This document shows positions 31,070-42,565 of a stretch of 49,444 bases of DNA, one piece after another. This stretch comes from Nemertoderma westbladi (lineage: Eukaryota; Xenacoelomorpha; Nemertodermatida; Nemertodermatidae): contig JAUCBJ010002553.1 of the NCBI GenBank assembly GCA_032718475.1, positions 1-49,444 on the forward strand, given 5' to 3'. Both the position numbers and the translations under genes were made by a program. How positions within the stretch are numbered: the stretch's first letter is position 1; every line of letters begins with the position of its first letter. The notes under the pieces were generated by a model. That model was not told the DNA's origin, made no database searches, and saw only the letters and a list, made by a program, of their open reading frames with translations.

Positions 31070-31720
31070 GCAGTGTTGGCTAGATTTAGTAGGTTTTTTA
31101 GACGCTGAATCGAATGTGAATATATTCCATTTCCAAAAAATGGAGTGGATGCTATTTTTCGTGCAGCTAAGAAGTGGGCGTGGCACTTCAAATTTTGAAA
31201 AATTAGATATTCAGAAAATGCCCCTAATTTTTTATTTCAACGCATCTTTATAGGTTTTCTGGGCCGTTGAATCGATTGAAAGTAATATAGAAGCCTGAAG
31301 ACTTAGTGGTTCGCCATTTTTGGTGCACCAAAATTAGGGCGTGGCACTTCAAATTTTGAAAAATACGAGATTCGGAAAATAAACCAAAATTGAAATTTTA
31401 ACGCATTTATATGGGTTTTCTAGACCGCTGAATCGATTGAAAGTAATATAGAAGCCTGAAGACTTAGAGGTTAGCCATTTTTAATGTACCCAAATTAGGG
31501 TGTGGCACTTCAAATTTTGAAAAACGAAATGAAAAATTTTGGTGCACCAAAAATGGCGAACCACTAAGTCTTCAGGCTTCTATATTACTTTCAATCGATT
31601 CAGCGCTCCAGAAAACCAATAAAAATGCTTCGAAATCAAAACTTTAGTAAATTTTCCGAATAAAGTAATTTTGAAATTTTAAAGTGCCACGCCCTAATTT
31701 TGGTGCTCCAAAAATGACGT
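31070..31720. repeat. 161-bp direct and inverted repeat cluster
   Basis: GTGGCACTTC recurs at 31180, 31341 and 31502, giving a 161-bp period over three plus-strand units. From about 31538 to 31715 the same unit returns as a reverse complement. The best arm pair is TAATATAGAAGCCTGAAGAC at about 31285 and its complement at about 31560. The block can therefore form a hairpin with arms above 150 bp. No coding content. Confidence 0.8.
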
Positions 31721-31864
31721 ACCACTACACTTACATACTTGTATAGAGCATTAGAGTGATCCAAACTAATAAAAATAAATAAAAATAGCCCAAACATAAA
31801 TAATTACTAAATCACGAATGACTTTGTAAAATTCGAAAATTTCAAAAAATTTGGTGCTGGAGAC

Positions 31865-32611
31865 CATGGCCTACTTAAATAGCAGAGCGACGCCACTGTG
31901 CCAATTTTTTGACTTGGCTTTCATCAGATACCAGGTAATTGGATCATGGAGAAAATAATGCGTTGGATTCCCAGTCATATAAAACCTATATGGATCGAAA
32001 AAGGCCGCACTATCATGAGTATTGAAGGTTTCCAAAAAATAGCTGTAATTTTCATGTTGGACCCACATTTAGTAGCCAGTGAAAAATACATAGCATACTG
32101 GGTTCATTCGAATCATCTAGAAAATACTTTCATTGGATTCCCTGTGTAATCAATAATAATATCTACATAGATTGTAAATCATGGCAAATAAATGAGTATT
32201 ATATGTATCTGAAAAATGAAATTTTCATGTTGAACCAACATTCGGCACCCAGTGAAAAGTATCATACCTGATAAACCATTCGTCAGGAAAATATTTCCAT
32301 CACGTTCGCCATCCTTGAGAACCTTTATAGGTGATGGGTGACTGGTGCGTTTTAAAGGTTCTGGTTTATTGAAACTTTCATGATGAACCCACTTTTGGGG
32401 TACCCATTGGTTTTCATGAAATATTTCGAAAACTAAAGAAGGTATTACAAAACCGATTGCATATTTGAAATCTCCATAAAATTTCAGATAATATACAACA
32501 ACTTGATTGTCTTTATCCAAATATATAAACCACCTCGACAACTTTGAAAAATCGACCCACTAATTTTTTGGCCTTGCTGCCATTTGGCAGGCCGTATTTA
32601 AGTAGGCCATG
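31865..32611. mobile_element. 747-bp MITE with CATGGCC ends, TSD TGGAGAC
   Basis: It begins CATGGCCTACTTAAATA and ends TATTTAAGTAGGCCATG, close inverted copies. Direct repeats TGGAGAC(C) lie at 31858-31864 and 32612-32618. Joining the flanks restores a continuous TTTGGTGC-TGGAGACC-AAATTTTG context like that of the neighbouring 161-bp repeats, which shows a later insertion. A block with TTTTCATGTTGRACC and CAGTGAAAA occurs twice inside. CATG ends and a 7-8-bp duplication recall P-type elements, but the class is not certain. No transposase. Confidence 0.8.
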
Positions 32612-32618
32612 TGGAGAC

Positions 32619-33164
32619 CAAATTTTGAGGTGGCACCCACATCGATAAGTAGAAATCCAATAGCAACGTCGTTTTTTGCAAAAGATGCGGCATTAAATTT
32701 GGTCAATTCTCAATAAAAATTTGGCCATAATGTGGTTGCATAGTTACAGCAACTAAAAACTAGGAAGGGGCCGAGGTTATTAGAAAAATAAATACTCTAT
32801 GTCTATAACATGAGTCTTTTATGGAAAACATGTACCCTTACACATTTTACAACAATTACATAGAGGTGGTATTACATTATACATTAAGTTGACGTATAAT
32901 TTATGTAAAACTTGTGGAAATTATGGAATAATATAGCTAAATTAATATAAAAACATGAATCTAAACTCAACATCAACTCAGTTTGATAAATACTTTCAGT
33001 TTAAGATGATAACGTCCACACATCTATAGTTTGTACATCCTATAGACGGACAGACAGACCGAGGTACCCCAGTTTTTATGTTGACATCACAGGATTCCCC
33101 CATCAGGATACTTATTGGTGTCTTTATGAACGGAGTGTATCTGTCTCCTTAGATTACGTTTTTT
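32619..33164. other. Intergenic downstream of the zinc-finger gene
   Basis: No gene recognised. It may hold the 3' UTR of the minus-strand zinc-finger gene. Confidence 0.4.
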
Positions 33165-33791
33165 ACTACTTGTTTGTCTCAATAAACGCAATTATAATTT
33201 ATACCTTTATGAATTGATTCCATGTGTCACTTTAGTTTACTTTTTTTGAGTAAATTGTTTGTCACAAGATTCACAATTATACATGATACCTTTCATGAAC
33301 TGATTCCATGTGTATCTTCAGATATCCTTTGTCAATGAAATGTTTGTCACAAGAAACGCAATTATATTTGATTGATGCCTTTATGTACTGATTCCATGTG
33401 TCTCTTCAGATGTCCTTTGACACTAAATCGTTTGTCACAAGAACCGCAATTATACTTGATACCTTTATGTACTGATTCCATGTGTCTCTTCAGATGTCCT
33501 TTGACACTAAATCGTTTGTCACAAGAACCGCAATTATACTTGATACCTTTATGTACTGATTCCATGTGTCTCTTCAGATGTCCTTTGACACTAAATCGTT
33601 TGTCACAAGAACCGCAATTATACTTGATACCTTTATGTATTAATTCCATGTGTTTCTTTTTCTTCAGACTCTGTTTGTTACTAAATTGCTTTTCACAAGA
33701 ACCGCACTTATACTTGATGTCTTTAAGTACTGTTCCCATGTGTCTCTTCAGATGTCCTTTGTCACTAAATTGTTTGTCACAAGAACCGCAA
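33165..33791 (-). pseudogene. Frameshifted continuation of the zinc-finger array
   Basis: Directly after the stop of the zinc-finger gene the same 84-bp finger unit continues in another frame for at least five fingers (33362-33820 frame). Relative to neighbouring units, two bases (AC) are missing at about 33794, creating the TAA. A 4-bp insertion near 33370 shifts the frame again. Beyond it two more decayed fingers reach about 33165. The first finger here has lost its last zinc His (GTVLKD), and the next has two extra Lys. Three fingers at 33390-33645 are nearly identical, which points to very recent duplication. This is either true decay or base-calling error in a repetitive array. Confidence 0.8.
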
Positions 33792-35060
33792 TTATTTGAC
33801 ACCTTTATGTGCTGATTCAATGTGTCTCTTTACATCCCCTTTGTAACTAAATTGTTTGTCACAAGATCTGCAATTATACTTGATACCTTTATGTACTGAT
33901 TCCAGGTGTTCCTTCAGATGTCCTTTGCCACTAAATCGTTTGTCACAAGAACCGCAATTATACTTGACACCTTTATGTACTGATTCAATGTGTCTCTTTA
34001 GATCCCCTTTGTAACTAAATTGTTTGTCACAAGATCTGCAATTATACTTGATACCTTTATGTACTGATTCCAGGTGTTTCTTCAGATAATCTTTGTCACT
34101 AAACTGTTTGTCACAAGAACCGCAATTATACTTGATGCCTTTATGTACGGATTCCATGTGTCTCTTCAGATTTCCTTTGTCACTAAATTGTTTGTCACAA
34201 GATCTGCAATTATACTTGATACCTTTATGTACTGATTCCATGTGTCTCTTTAGAACCCCTTTATAACTAAATTGTTTGTCACAAGAATCGCAATTATACT
34301 TGATGCCTTTATGTACTGATTCCATGTGTCTCTTCAGATGTCCTTTGACACTAAATTGTTTGTCACAAGAACCGCAATTATACTTGATACCTCTGTGAAC
34401 TGATTCTATGTGTATCTTCAAATTCCCTCTGTCAATGAATTGTTTGTCACAATAAACGCAATTATACTTGATGCCTTTATGTACTGATTCCATGTGTTTC
34501 TTTAGGCCTCCTTTGACACTAAATTGTTTGTCACAAGAACCGCAATTATACTTGATACCTTTATGTACTGATTGTATGTGGATCTTTAATTTTTGTTGGC
34601 GTTTATAAACTTTATCACAATAAACACATTTAAAATGTTTACAGTTATTAACCGAAATGTCTACTTCCTGAGCAGAAGGTTCCTCAACACAGATATCTTG
34701 TTTTACATGTCGAAAAGATGTATCTTCGGAAGTACCGCAAATAGATTCCACTTCTGATTTAAAACTGATAACGTTTATACCGCTGTTTGTGTTGGCGATT
34801 TCATTAATAGAATATTGTTCATCTGTTCCAAACTCTTGTTTGAACTTTCGAGATGTATCTTCGGAAGTACCGCAAATAGCTCCCGCTTCTGATTTAAAAC
34901 TGAAAACGTTTATACAGCTGTTTGTGTCGATTTCATTATTAACATTTGGTGGAGCGACGCAGTTCTCTTGTTCCTCCTCACCGGACAGATAATCATTTTC
35001 ATCTGCCATGATACGATCTAGTAAATCCCAAGCAGCGTCACTCAAAGTGTTCGAATACAT
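33792..35060 (-). CDS. C2H2 zinc-finger protein, ten fingers
   Basis: 422 codons in one exon, probably a nuclear DNA-binding regulator. Residues 1-140 are acidic, without KRAB, BTB, ZAD or SCAN domains, and contain a duplicated segment (NTNSGINV.SFKSE, CGTSEDTS, twice). Ten fingers follow from about residue 142 in exact 28-residue steps, C-X2-C-X12-H-X4-H, joined by HKGIKYN in place of the common TGEKP linker. Finger backbones are almost identical, but the helix positions that read DNA (-1 and 3) vary: V/H, Y/V, D/N, D/Y, Y/D, G/H. The last finger ends at a TAA made by a 2-bp deletion, after which more fingers continue out of frame. The target sequence and role are unknown. The start is the first Met after an in-frame TAG. 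Confidence 0.88.
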   Translation of the reverse strand: MYSNTLSDAAWDLLDRIMADENDYLSGEEEQENCVAPPNVNNEIDTNSCINVFSFKSEAGAICGTSEDTSRKFKQEFGTDEQYSINEIANTNSGINVISFKSEVESICGTSEDTSFRHVKQDICVEEPSAQEVDISVNNCKHFKCVYCDKVYKRQQKLKIHIQSVHKGIKYNCGSCDKQFSVKGGLKKHMESVHKGIKYNCVYCDKQFIDRGNLKIHIESVHRGIKYNCGSCDKQFSVKGHLKRHMESVHKGIKYNCDSCDKQFSYKGVLKRHMESVHKGIKYNCRSCDKQFSDKGNLKRHMESVHKGIKYNCGSCDKQFSDKDYLKKHLESVHKGIKYNCRSCDKQFSYKGDLKRHIESVHKGVKYNCGSCDKRFSGKGHLKEHLESVHKGIKYNCRSCDKQFSYKGDVKRHIESAHKGVK

Positions 35061-36197
35061 ATTTAATAGAATTCGGACTAACTGACGTATAAATATGACA
35101 GTGACAGTCTAAATATTACAAATAAAATTGAAATTAATGACACAAACTTCACTAGTTGGGGCCTTAATACTTTCTGGGTTTGGCTGACTGTAATACTGAA
35201 TGCAGCTGCAACAGTGCTTAGGGGAGTGGAGCGCCTTATAACTGGACGCTGTTATAGAATTCGCTTACAATTAGAGCCAAATACAATAGATATAACAGAT
35301 ACGCCGGTAGCTACTGAGATCTGAGAACATGGGGCCTCTAATCCCTCTACCAGTATAGGCCTACCAGTAACTATAATAGTCAGCGAGTTTGATTCAGAGA
35401 ATACTGGAACTTTACAATGGAAAGGGGTTGTAGTAACAATACCTCGCTAGTAGTTAGGCCCGTTTCCGGGCTGCTTTAGTTACTGTAGTTACTGGAACGG
35501 GATGTGAGGAAAGGAGACGAAATGAGAAAAATTGATAATCAAATAATTCAACAGAGAGCTGTACTGGGTGTTTAGAGTAGAGCGGAGTTTACGGATGTAG
35601 AGAGTCTCTTTAATATCGGTAGGCCTACCACTACGGTAGGCCTAGACTATAGCTGGTTGAGGCGGAGCTTATAATTTTGAAGTTGGAAAAAATCATAAAA
35701 GCGGCGGCCTATGGACTTGCTGTGCTCGAAAATAGTAGAATGTTAAGGGAAGGGGGGGGGGGGCAGTGACCTGTTAAATACGAAAACCAGTGTGGCCGGC
35801 TTCACGACACCAAGGTGGTGGACAGTCTGGGGAATTTCCGGTTTGGGGGGCACTGAAACGCTAAAAAACGCATGTGTCTAAAACACTTGTCTGGTGGGAA
35901 AACACTTCTTTTCTCATATTCATTTCTACATTGTCTATATGAAAAGACTCTGATATTTTTCTGATAATTGAGGGAAAGGAGCAGGTTACAGAGGCGGGCT
36001 TTTCTAACCCAAACAATAAACGATCACTTAACTAATTGGGGGAAACCATATGGTCTGGTCAGACTATTAGACAGTCGGCAGGTCGGTAAAAAAATATTAA
36101 TGAAAAAAATTTTAAAAAGCGTTTCATAAAATAAGTGGTATAGACCTACATATAAATATATAGGCCTATATAAGCAGTGATACAGTACGCCGTAAGT
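35061..36197. other. Intergenic upstream of the zinc-finger gene
   Basis: It contains a 12-G tract (35752-35763), several TAGGCCTA palindromes (35356-35640) and dispersed-repeat copy 5. No gene. Confidence 0.45.
35965..36050 (+). repeat. Dispersed GGGAAAGGAGCAGG repeat, copy 5
   Basis: GAGGGAAAGGAGCAGGTTAC is followed by TTCTAACCCAAACAATAAAC, in the family block order. Confidence 0.72.
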
Positions 36198-37814
36198 GTG
36201 GGGCGAGCCACGAAGTGAGTGAGCCTTAGCGTAGTGGTACCATTAATCAACCTGTCGTTCTGTCGTTCTGTCGTTCTGTCGTTCTGTCGCGTCCAATTTT
36301 AAACGTTAATAACTCAGCCAATCTTTGATGAAATCTATCCAAACTTGGTACACATGTTGTTTGGCAAAAGTTTAGAAATTTTCCAAGTAGAATTTCCGTG
36401 TGGCCTTCGAGAAGCTAAGATAATAGCAGTTAATTAGTTAATTAAGTTGATTACGGTAAAAACACCATTTTCAACCTGCCTTTTAAAGGAAATTAATTGT
36501 TTTACAGTATAAGATTTAAATAATTATACTTAAAAATTATACAGATGTAATCCACATACGCCATTCTATTATAGTTTTTAATTAGTTCAAGTGATTTGCT
36601 TTATTAATTGTGTCTTTAATTGATCTAAAGTAATTAAAACGTCATAAAAAATTGATTCTCATTAAATACTGCTCATTTATTGGCTAACATGCTGGTACGA
36701 TGGAAGGATGTGTGTGTAAGGCAGCTATTTGCTGGGAATGATTATTGGTCAAGTCTCTGCTGGTGTGGAGCTAGCTGGCTTGGAGTTGTGGCTGTAGACT
36801 AACCAGAGAGGAATTGTACTGTAATAGGCAACCAGTATTGCTATTCCAGCCCAGACATCATTCTTGAAATCCAACATCCCAACATCCTTCCTGTATTGAC
36901 TCTACTATAAGTGTTGTATTGCTATCTCAGGTAAATGACAGATATAATAACATAAATACAATCCATGGCATGGCTGTTGTGTAGGCTTCTGAAATAGTTT
37001 ATTCCACAATGTATATGTCTGGTTATTTTTTAATTGAATTTTTGCAAAGTAGTAAAATTAATGTTCTTAAAAATAATATTATTATTTTATATGTAACCTA
37101 GGAAATTAGCTACATTTTTTCGCTGCAGCTTTAAGAGTGTACATTGATTTAATATTATTTCAATACCCATATTACTACATCGGCATAAGATGCGTTGGCG
37201 TTGTATCACACATCTCCACATAGATGTATCAACAGTTACTCGCACAGTTTCGAAACTTCGCATAGTTATAACTGTATAAAGATCGTCAGTCTGCGTTTAG
37301 GAAAAATATTTTATGACAAAACAGGACAAGCGACGAGCGCAACGAGGCATATAATGAAGACGAGTACTGCGTTGACTAAATTGTTATATAAACCACCTGG
37401 CTTCACATATTGATCGCATCCCTAGTTATTATTATTATAAAGATCGTCCTAGCCTGCGTTTAAGAAATATATTTAAATACAAAACAGGACGAACGCAAAG
37501 AGGCTTATAATGAAAACGAGTACTGCGTTTATTATATTCCTATAAACCACCTGGCTTTGCATATTTAACGTGCGATTGGAAATAAGTTCGTGCTACCCTT
37601 CCGTGGGTGGTAGATGTCGCGGTTATGTATTGGTGGGTGGGGGGAGGGGGGGGGGTGTGCAGATTAAAAGGGGTGAACACGTACTGTCCCCCTTTCTGTG
37701 ATTAATTGGTGGTGTGGGTTAATATCTCATAACCTGATTTTGTGATACAGTCGCACAATTTTAATTTGTTTCTCATAACTGGGCCTCGTGCTGCGCGAAG
37801 GCCCCACGAACGTG
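36198..37814 (+). mobile_element. HINE-like Helitron variant, copy C (1617 bp)
   Basis: A complete copy with the same ends as copy A (GTGGGGCGAGCC...CCCCACGAACGTG), T on both sides, and four CGTTCTGT units near 36255. The body is almost identical to copies D-F. It has an extra 130-bp segment after GTCTTTAATTGATC, relative to copy A. The G-rich tract near 37638 is interrupted (GGGGAGGGG). Confidence 0.78.
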
Positions 37815-37935
37815 TTTTAAGGGACAGTCAGACGATCCCCAAAGTAACAATGCCTGCAGTAGTTATTACAGGCAGACAGGTATGGCAGCCAACCCAACAT
37901 GAGTCTGTAGTCTGAGACTACATTTAATGGAATCT

Positions 37936-39536
37936 GTGGGGCGAGCCACGAAGTGAGTGAGCCTTAGCGTAGTGGTACCATTAATCAACCTGTCGTTCTG
38001 TCGTTCTGTCGTTCTGTCGCGTCCAATTTTAAACGTTAATAACTCAGCCAATCTTTGATGAAATCTATCCAAACTTGGTACACATGTTGTTTGGCAAAAG
38101 TTTAGAAATTTTCCAAGTAGAATTTCCGTGTGGCCTTCGAGAAGCTAAGATAATAGCAGTTAATTAGTTAATTAAGTTGATTACGGTAAAAACACCATTT
38201 TCAACCTGCCTGTTAAAGGAAATTAATTGTTTTACAGTATAAGATTTAAATAATTATACTTAAAAATTATACAGATGTAATCCACATACGCCATTCTATT
38301 ATAGTTTTTAATTAGTTCAAGTGATTTGCTTTATTAATTGTGTCTTTAATTGATCTAAAGTAATTAAAACGTCATAAAAAATTGATTCTCATTAAATACT
38401 GCTCATTTATTGGCTAACATGCTGGTACGATGGAAGGATGTGTGTGTAAAGGCAGCTAGTTGCTGGGAATGATTACTGGTCAAGTCTCTGCTGGTGTGGA
38501 GCTAGCTTGGAGTTGTGGCTGTAGACTAACCAGAGAGAAATTGTAATAGGCAACCAGCATTGCTATTCCAGCCCAGGCAGCATTCCAACATCCCAACATC
38601 CTTCCTGTATTGACTCTACTACTGTAAGTGTTGTATTGCTATCTCAGGTAAATGACAGATATAATAACATAAATACCATCCATGGCATGGCTGTTGTGTA
38701 GGCTTATCTGAAATAGTTTATTCCACAATGTATATGTCTGGTTATTTTTTAATTGAATTTTTGCAAAGTAGTAAAATTAATGTTCTTAAAAATAATATTA
38801 TTATTTTATATGTAACCTAGGAAATTAGCTACATTTTTTCGCTGCAGCTTTAAGAGTGTACATTGATTTAATATTATTTCAATACCCATATTACTACATC
38901 GGCATAAGATGCGTTGGCGTTGTATCACACATCTCCACATATCACACATCTCCACATAGATGTATCGCACAGTTTCGAAACTTCGCATAGTTATAACTGT
39001 ATAAAGATCGTCAGTCTTCGTTTAGGAAAAATATTTTATGACAAAACAGGACAAGCGACGAGCGCAACGAGGCATATAATGAAGACGAGTACCTCGTTGA
39101 CTAAATTATTATATAAACCACCTGGCTTCACATATTGATCGCATCCCTAGTTATTATTATTATAAATATCGTCAGCCTGCGTTTAAGAAATATATTTAAA
39201 TACAAAACAGGACGAACGCAAAGAGGCTTATAATGAAAACGAGTACTGCGTTTATTATATTCCTATAAACCACCTGGCTTTGCATATTTAACGTGCGATT
39301 GGAAATAAGTTCGTGCTACCCTTCCGTGGGTGGTAGATGTCCCGGTTATGTATTGGTGGTTGGGAAGGTTGGGGGGGGGGGGGGATTAAAAGGGGTGAAC
39401 ACGTACTGTCCCCCTTTCTTTGATTGATTGGTGGTGTGGGTAAATTTCTCAAAACCTGATTTTGTGATACAGTCGCTCAATTTTAATTTGTATCTAATAA
39501 CTGGGCCTCGTGCTGCGCGAAGGCCCCACGAACGTG
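37936..39536 (+). mobile_element. HINE-like Helitron variant, copy D (1601 bp)
   Basis: A complete copy, 121 bp after copy C and in the same orientation, again between T and T. It has three CGTTCTGT units and a 14-G tract (39371-39384), and a duplication of CACACATCTCCACATAT at about 38925-38955, shared with E and F but not with A or C. Confidence 0.78.
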
Positions 39537-39667
39537 TTGTCAGGCTGTGTTTATACACCTGTACACCAATACTGGTGAACCGATACAATAAATAACAGTT
39601 GACAGTAATACTGCAGTTGTTAAAAATTCAGTGCCCCTGAAACCGGAAAGAGCCGGTTGGAGAGCCT

Positions 39668-39723
39668 GTGGGGCGATCCACGAAGTGAGTGAGCCTTAGC
39701 GTAGTGGTACCATTAATCAACCT
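39668..39723 (+). mobile_element. HINE-like 5' end fragment (56 bp) before copy E
   Basis: The first 56 bp of the family (GTGGGGCGATCCACGAAG through AATCAACCT) are directly followed by the start of complete copy E, as if a second start was made at a 5' end. Confidence 0.78.
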
Positions 39724-41270
39724 GTGGGGCGAGCCACGAAGTGAGTGAGCCTTAGCGTAGTGGTACCATTAATCAACCTGTCGTTCTGTCGTTCTGTCGT
39801 TCTGTCGCGTTCAATTTTAAACGTTAATAACTCCATCGGCCAATCTTTGATGAAATCTATCCAAACTTGTTACACATGTTGTTTGGCAAAAGTTTAGAAA
39901 TTTTCCAAGTAGAATTTCCGTGTGGCCTTCGAGAAGCTAAGATAATAGCAGTTAATTAGTTAATTAAGTTGATTACGGTAAAAACACCATTTTCAACCTG
40001 CCTTTTAAAGGAAATTAATTGTTTTACAGTATAAGATTTAAATAATTATACTTAAAAATTATACAGATGTAATCCACATACGCCATTCTATAATAGTTTT
40101 TAATTAGTTCAAGTGATTTGCTTTAATAATTGTGTCTTTAATTGATCTAAAGTAATTAAAACGGCGTAAAAAATTGATTCTCATTAAATACTGCTCATTT
40201 ATTGGCCAACATGCTGGTACATAGATGGAAGGATGTGTGTTAAGGCAGCCAGGTGCTGGGAATGATTATTGGTCAAGTCTCTGCTGGTGTGGAGCTAGCT
40301 GGGAGTTGTGGCTGTAGACTAACCAGAGAGGAATTGACTATTGACTCTACTATAAGTGTTGTATTGCTATCTCAGGTAAATGACAGATATAATAACATAA
40401 ATACAATCCATGGCATGGCTGAAATAGTTCTTCTGAAATAGTTTATTCCACAATGTATATGTCTGGTTATTTTTTAATTGAATTTTTGCAAAGTAATTTT
40501 AATGTTCTTAAAAATAATATTATTATTTTCTATGTAACCTAGGAAATTAGCTACATTTTTTCGCTGCAGCTTTAAGAGTGTACATTGATTTAATATTATT
40601 TCAATACCCATATTACTACATCGGCATAAGATGCGTTGGCGTTGTATCACACATCTCCACATATCACACATCTCCACATAGATGTATCAACAGTTACTCG
40701 CACAGTTTCGAAACTTCGCATAGTTATAACTGTATAAAGATCGTCAGTCTGCGTTTAGGAAAAATATTTTATGACAAAACAGGACAAGCGACGAGCGCAA
40801 CGAGGCATATAAAGAAGACGAGAACTGCGTTGACTATATTATTATATAAACCACCTGGCTTCACATATTGATCGCATCCCTAGTTATTATTATTATAAAG
40901 ATCGTCCTAGCCTGCGTTTAAGAAATATATTTAAATACAAAACAGGACGAACGCAAAGAGGCTTATAATGAAAACGAGTACTGCGTTTATTATATTCCTA
41001 TAAACCACCTGGCTTTGCATATTTAAAGTGCGATTGGAAATAAGTTCGTGCTACCCTTCCGTGGGTGGTAGATGTCGCGGTTATGTATTGGTGGTTGGGA
41101 AGGGTGGGGGGGGGGGGGATTAAAAGGGGTGAACACGTACTGTCCCCCTTTCTTTGATTGATTGGTGGTGTGGGTAAATTTCTCAAAACCTGATTTTGTG
41201 ATACAGTCGCTCAATTTTGATTTGTATCTAATAACTGGGCCTCGTGCTGCGCGAAGGCCCCACGAACGTG
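39724..41270 (+). mobile_element. HINE-like Helitron variant, copy E (1547 bp)
   Basis: A complete copy with intact ends, three CGTTCTGT units and a 13-G tract (41106-41118). Its 3' end CACGAACGTG is joined without spacer to copy F. A segment around 40335 is shortened relative to C and D. Confidence 0.78.
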
Positions 41271-42565
41271 TCGTTCTGTCGTGTTCAATTTTAAACGTTA
41301 ATAACTCGGCCAATCTTTGATGAAATCTATCCAAACTTGGTACACATGTTGTTTGGCAAAAGTTTAGAAATTTTCCAAGTAGAATTTCCGTGTGGCCTTC
41401 GAGAAGCTAAGATAATAGCAGTTAATTAGTAAATTAAGTTGATTACGGTAAAAACACCATTTTCAACCTGCCTTTTAAAGGAAATTAATTGTTTTACAGT
41501 ATAAGATTTAAATAATTATACTTAAAAATTATACAGATGTAATCCACATACGCCATTCTATTATAGTTTTTAATTAGTTCAAGTGATTTGCTTTAATAAT
41601 TGTGTCTTTAATTGATCTAGCTAAAGTAATTAAAACGGAATAAAAAATTGATTCTCATTAAATACTGCTCATTTATTGGCTAACATGCTGGTACGATGGA
41701 AGGATGTGTGTGTAAGGCAGCTAGTTGCTGGGAATGATTATTGGTCAAGTCTCTGCTGGTGTGGAGCTAGCTGGGAGTTGTGGCTGTAGACTAACCAGAG
41801 AGGAATAGTAATAGGCAACCAGTATTGCTATTCCAGCCCAGACAGCATTCTTTAAATCCACTATAAATGTTGTATTGCTATCTCAGGTAAATGACAGATA
41901 TAATAACATAAATACCATCCATGGCATGGCTGTTGTAGGCTTCTGAAATAGTTTATTCCACAATGTATATGTCTGTTTATTCTTTAATTGAATTTTTGCA
42001 AAGTAGTAAAATTAATGTTCTTAAAAATAATATTATTATTTTATATGTAACCTAGGAAATTAGCTACATTTTTTCGCTGCAGTTTTAAGAGTGTACATTG
42101 ATTTAATATTATTTAAATACCCATATTACTACATCGGCATAAGATGCGTTGGCGTTGTATCACACCTCCACATATCACACATCTCCACATAGATGTATCA
42201 ACAGTTACTCGCACAGTTTCGAAACTTCGCATAGTTATAACTGTATAAAGATCGTCAGTTTACGTTTAGGGAAAATATTTTATGACAAAACAGGACAAGC
42301 GACGAGTGCAACGAGGCATATAATGAAGACGAGTACTGCGTTGACTAAATTATTATATAAACCACCTGGCTTCACATATTGATCGCATCCCTAGTTATTA
42401 TTATTATAAAGATCGTCCTAGCCTGCGTTTAAGAAATATATTTAAATACAAAACAGGACGAACGCAAAGAGGCTTATCATGAAAACGAGTACTGCGTTTA
42501 TTATATTCCTATAAACCACCTGGCTTTGCATATTCAACGTGCGATTGGAAATAAGTTCGTGCTAC
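41271..42565 (+). mobile_element. HINE-like Helitron variant, copy F, both ends missing
   Basis: It begins inside the CGTTCTGT run immediately at the end of copy E, lacking the first 60 bp. It stops at TTCGTGCTAC, before the poly-G tract and the 3' hairpin. It shares with D and E the duplicated CACATCTCCACATAT block. Confidence 0.75.

Noticed and set aside
33372-33815. 147-codon plus-strand Cys/Leu-rich frame
   Set aside because: Antisense of the 84-bp zinc-finger repeats.
28664-42382. Recurring 72-97-codon frames ending in LTKLLYKPPGFTY in each HINE-like copy
   Set aside because: They repeat because the DNA repeats. Starts and lengths differ between copies and there is no known domain. Conservation is equal at all codon positions by eye.
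36198-42565. CRISPR-like or centromeric satellite explanation for the 1.6-kb array
   Set aside because: Units have defined transposon-like ends, unrelated spacers of different length and partial copies. Nothing resembles short direct repeats with unique spacers.
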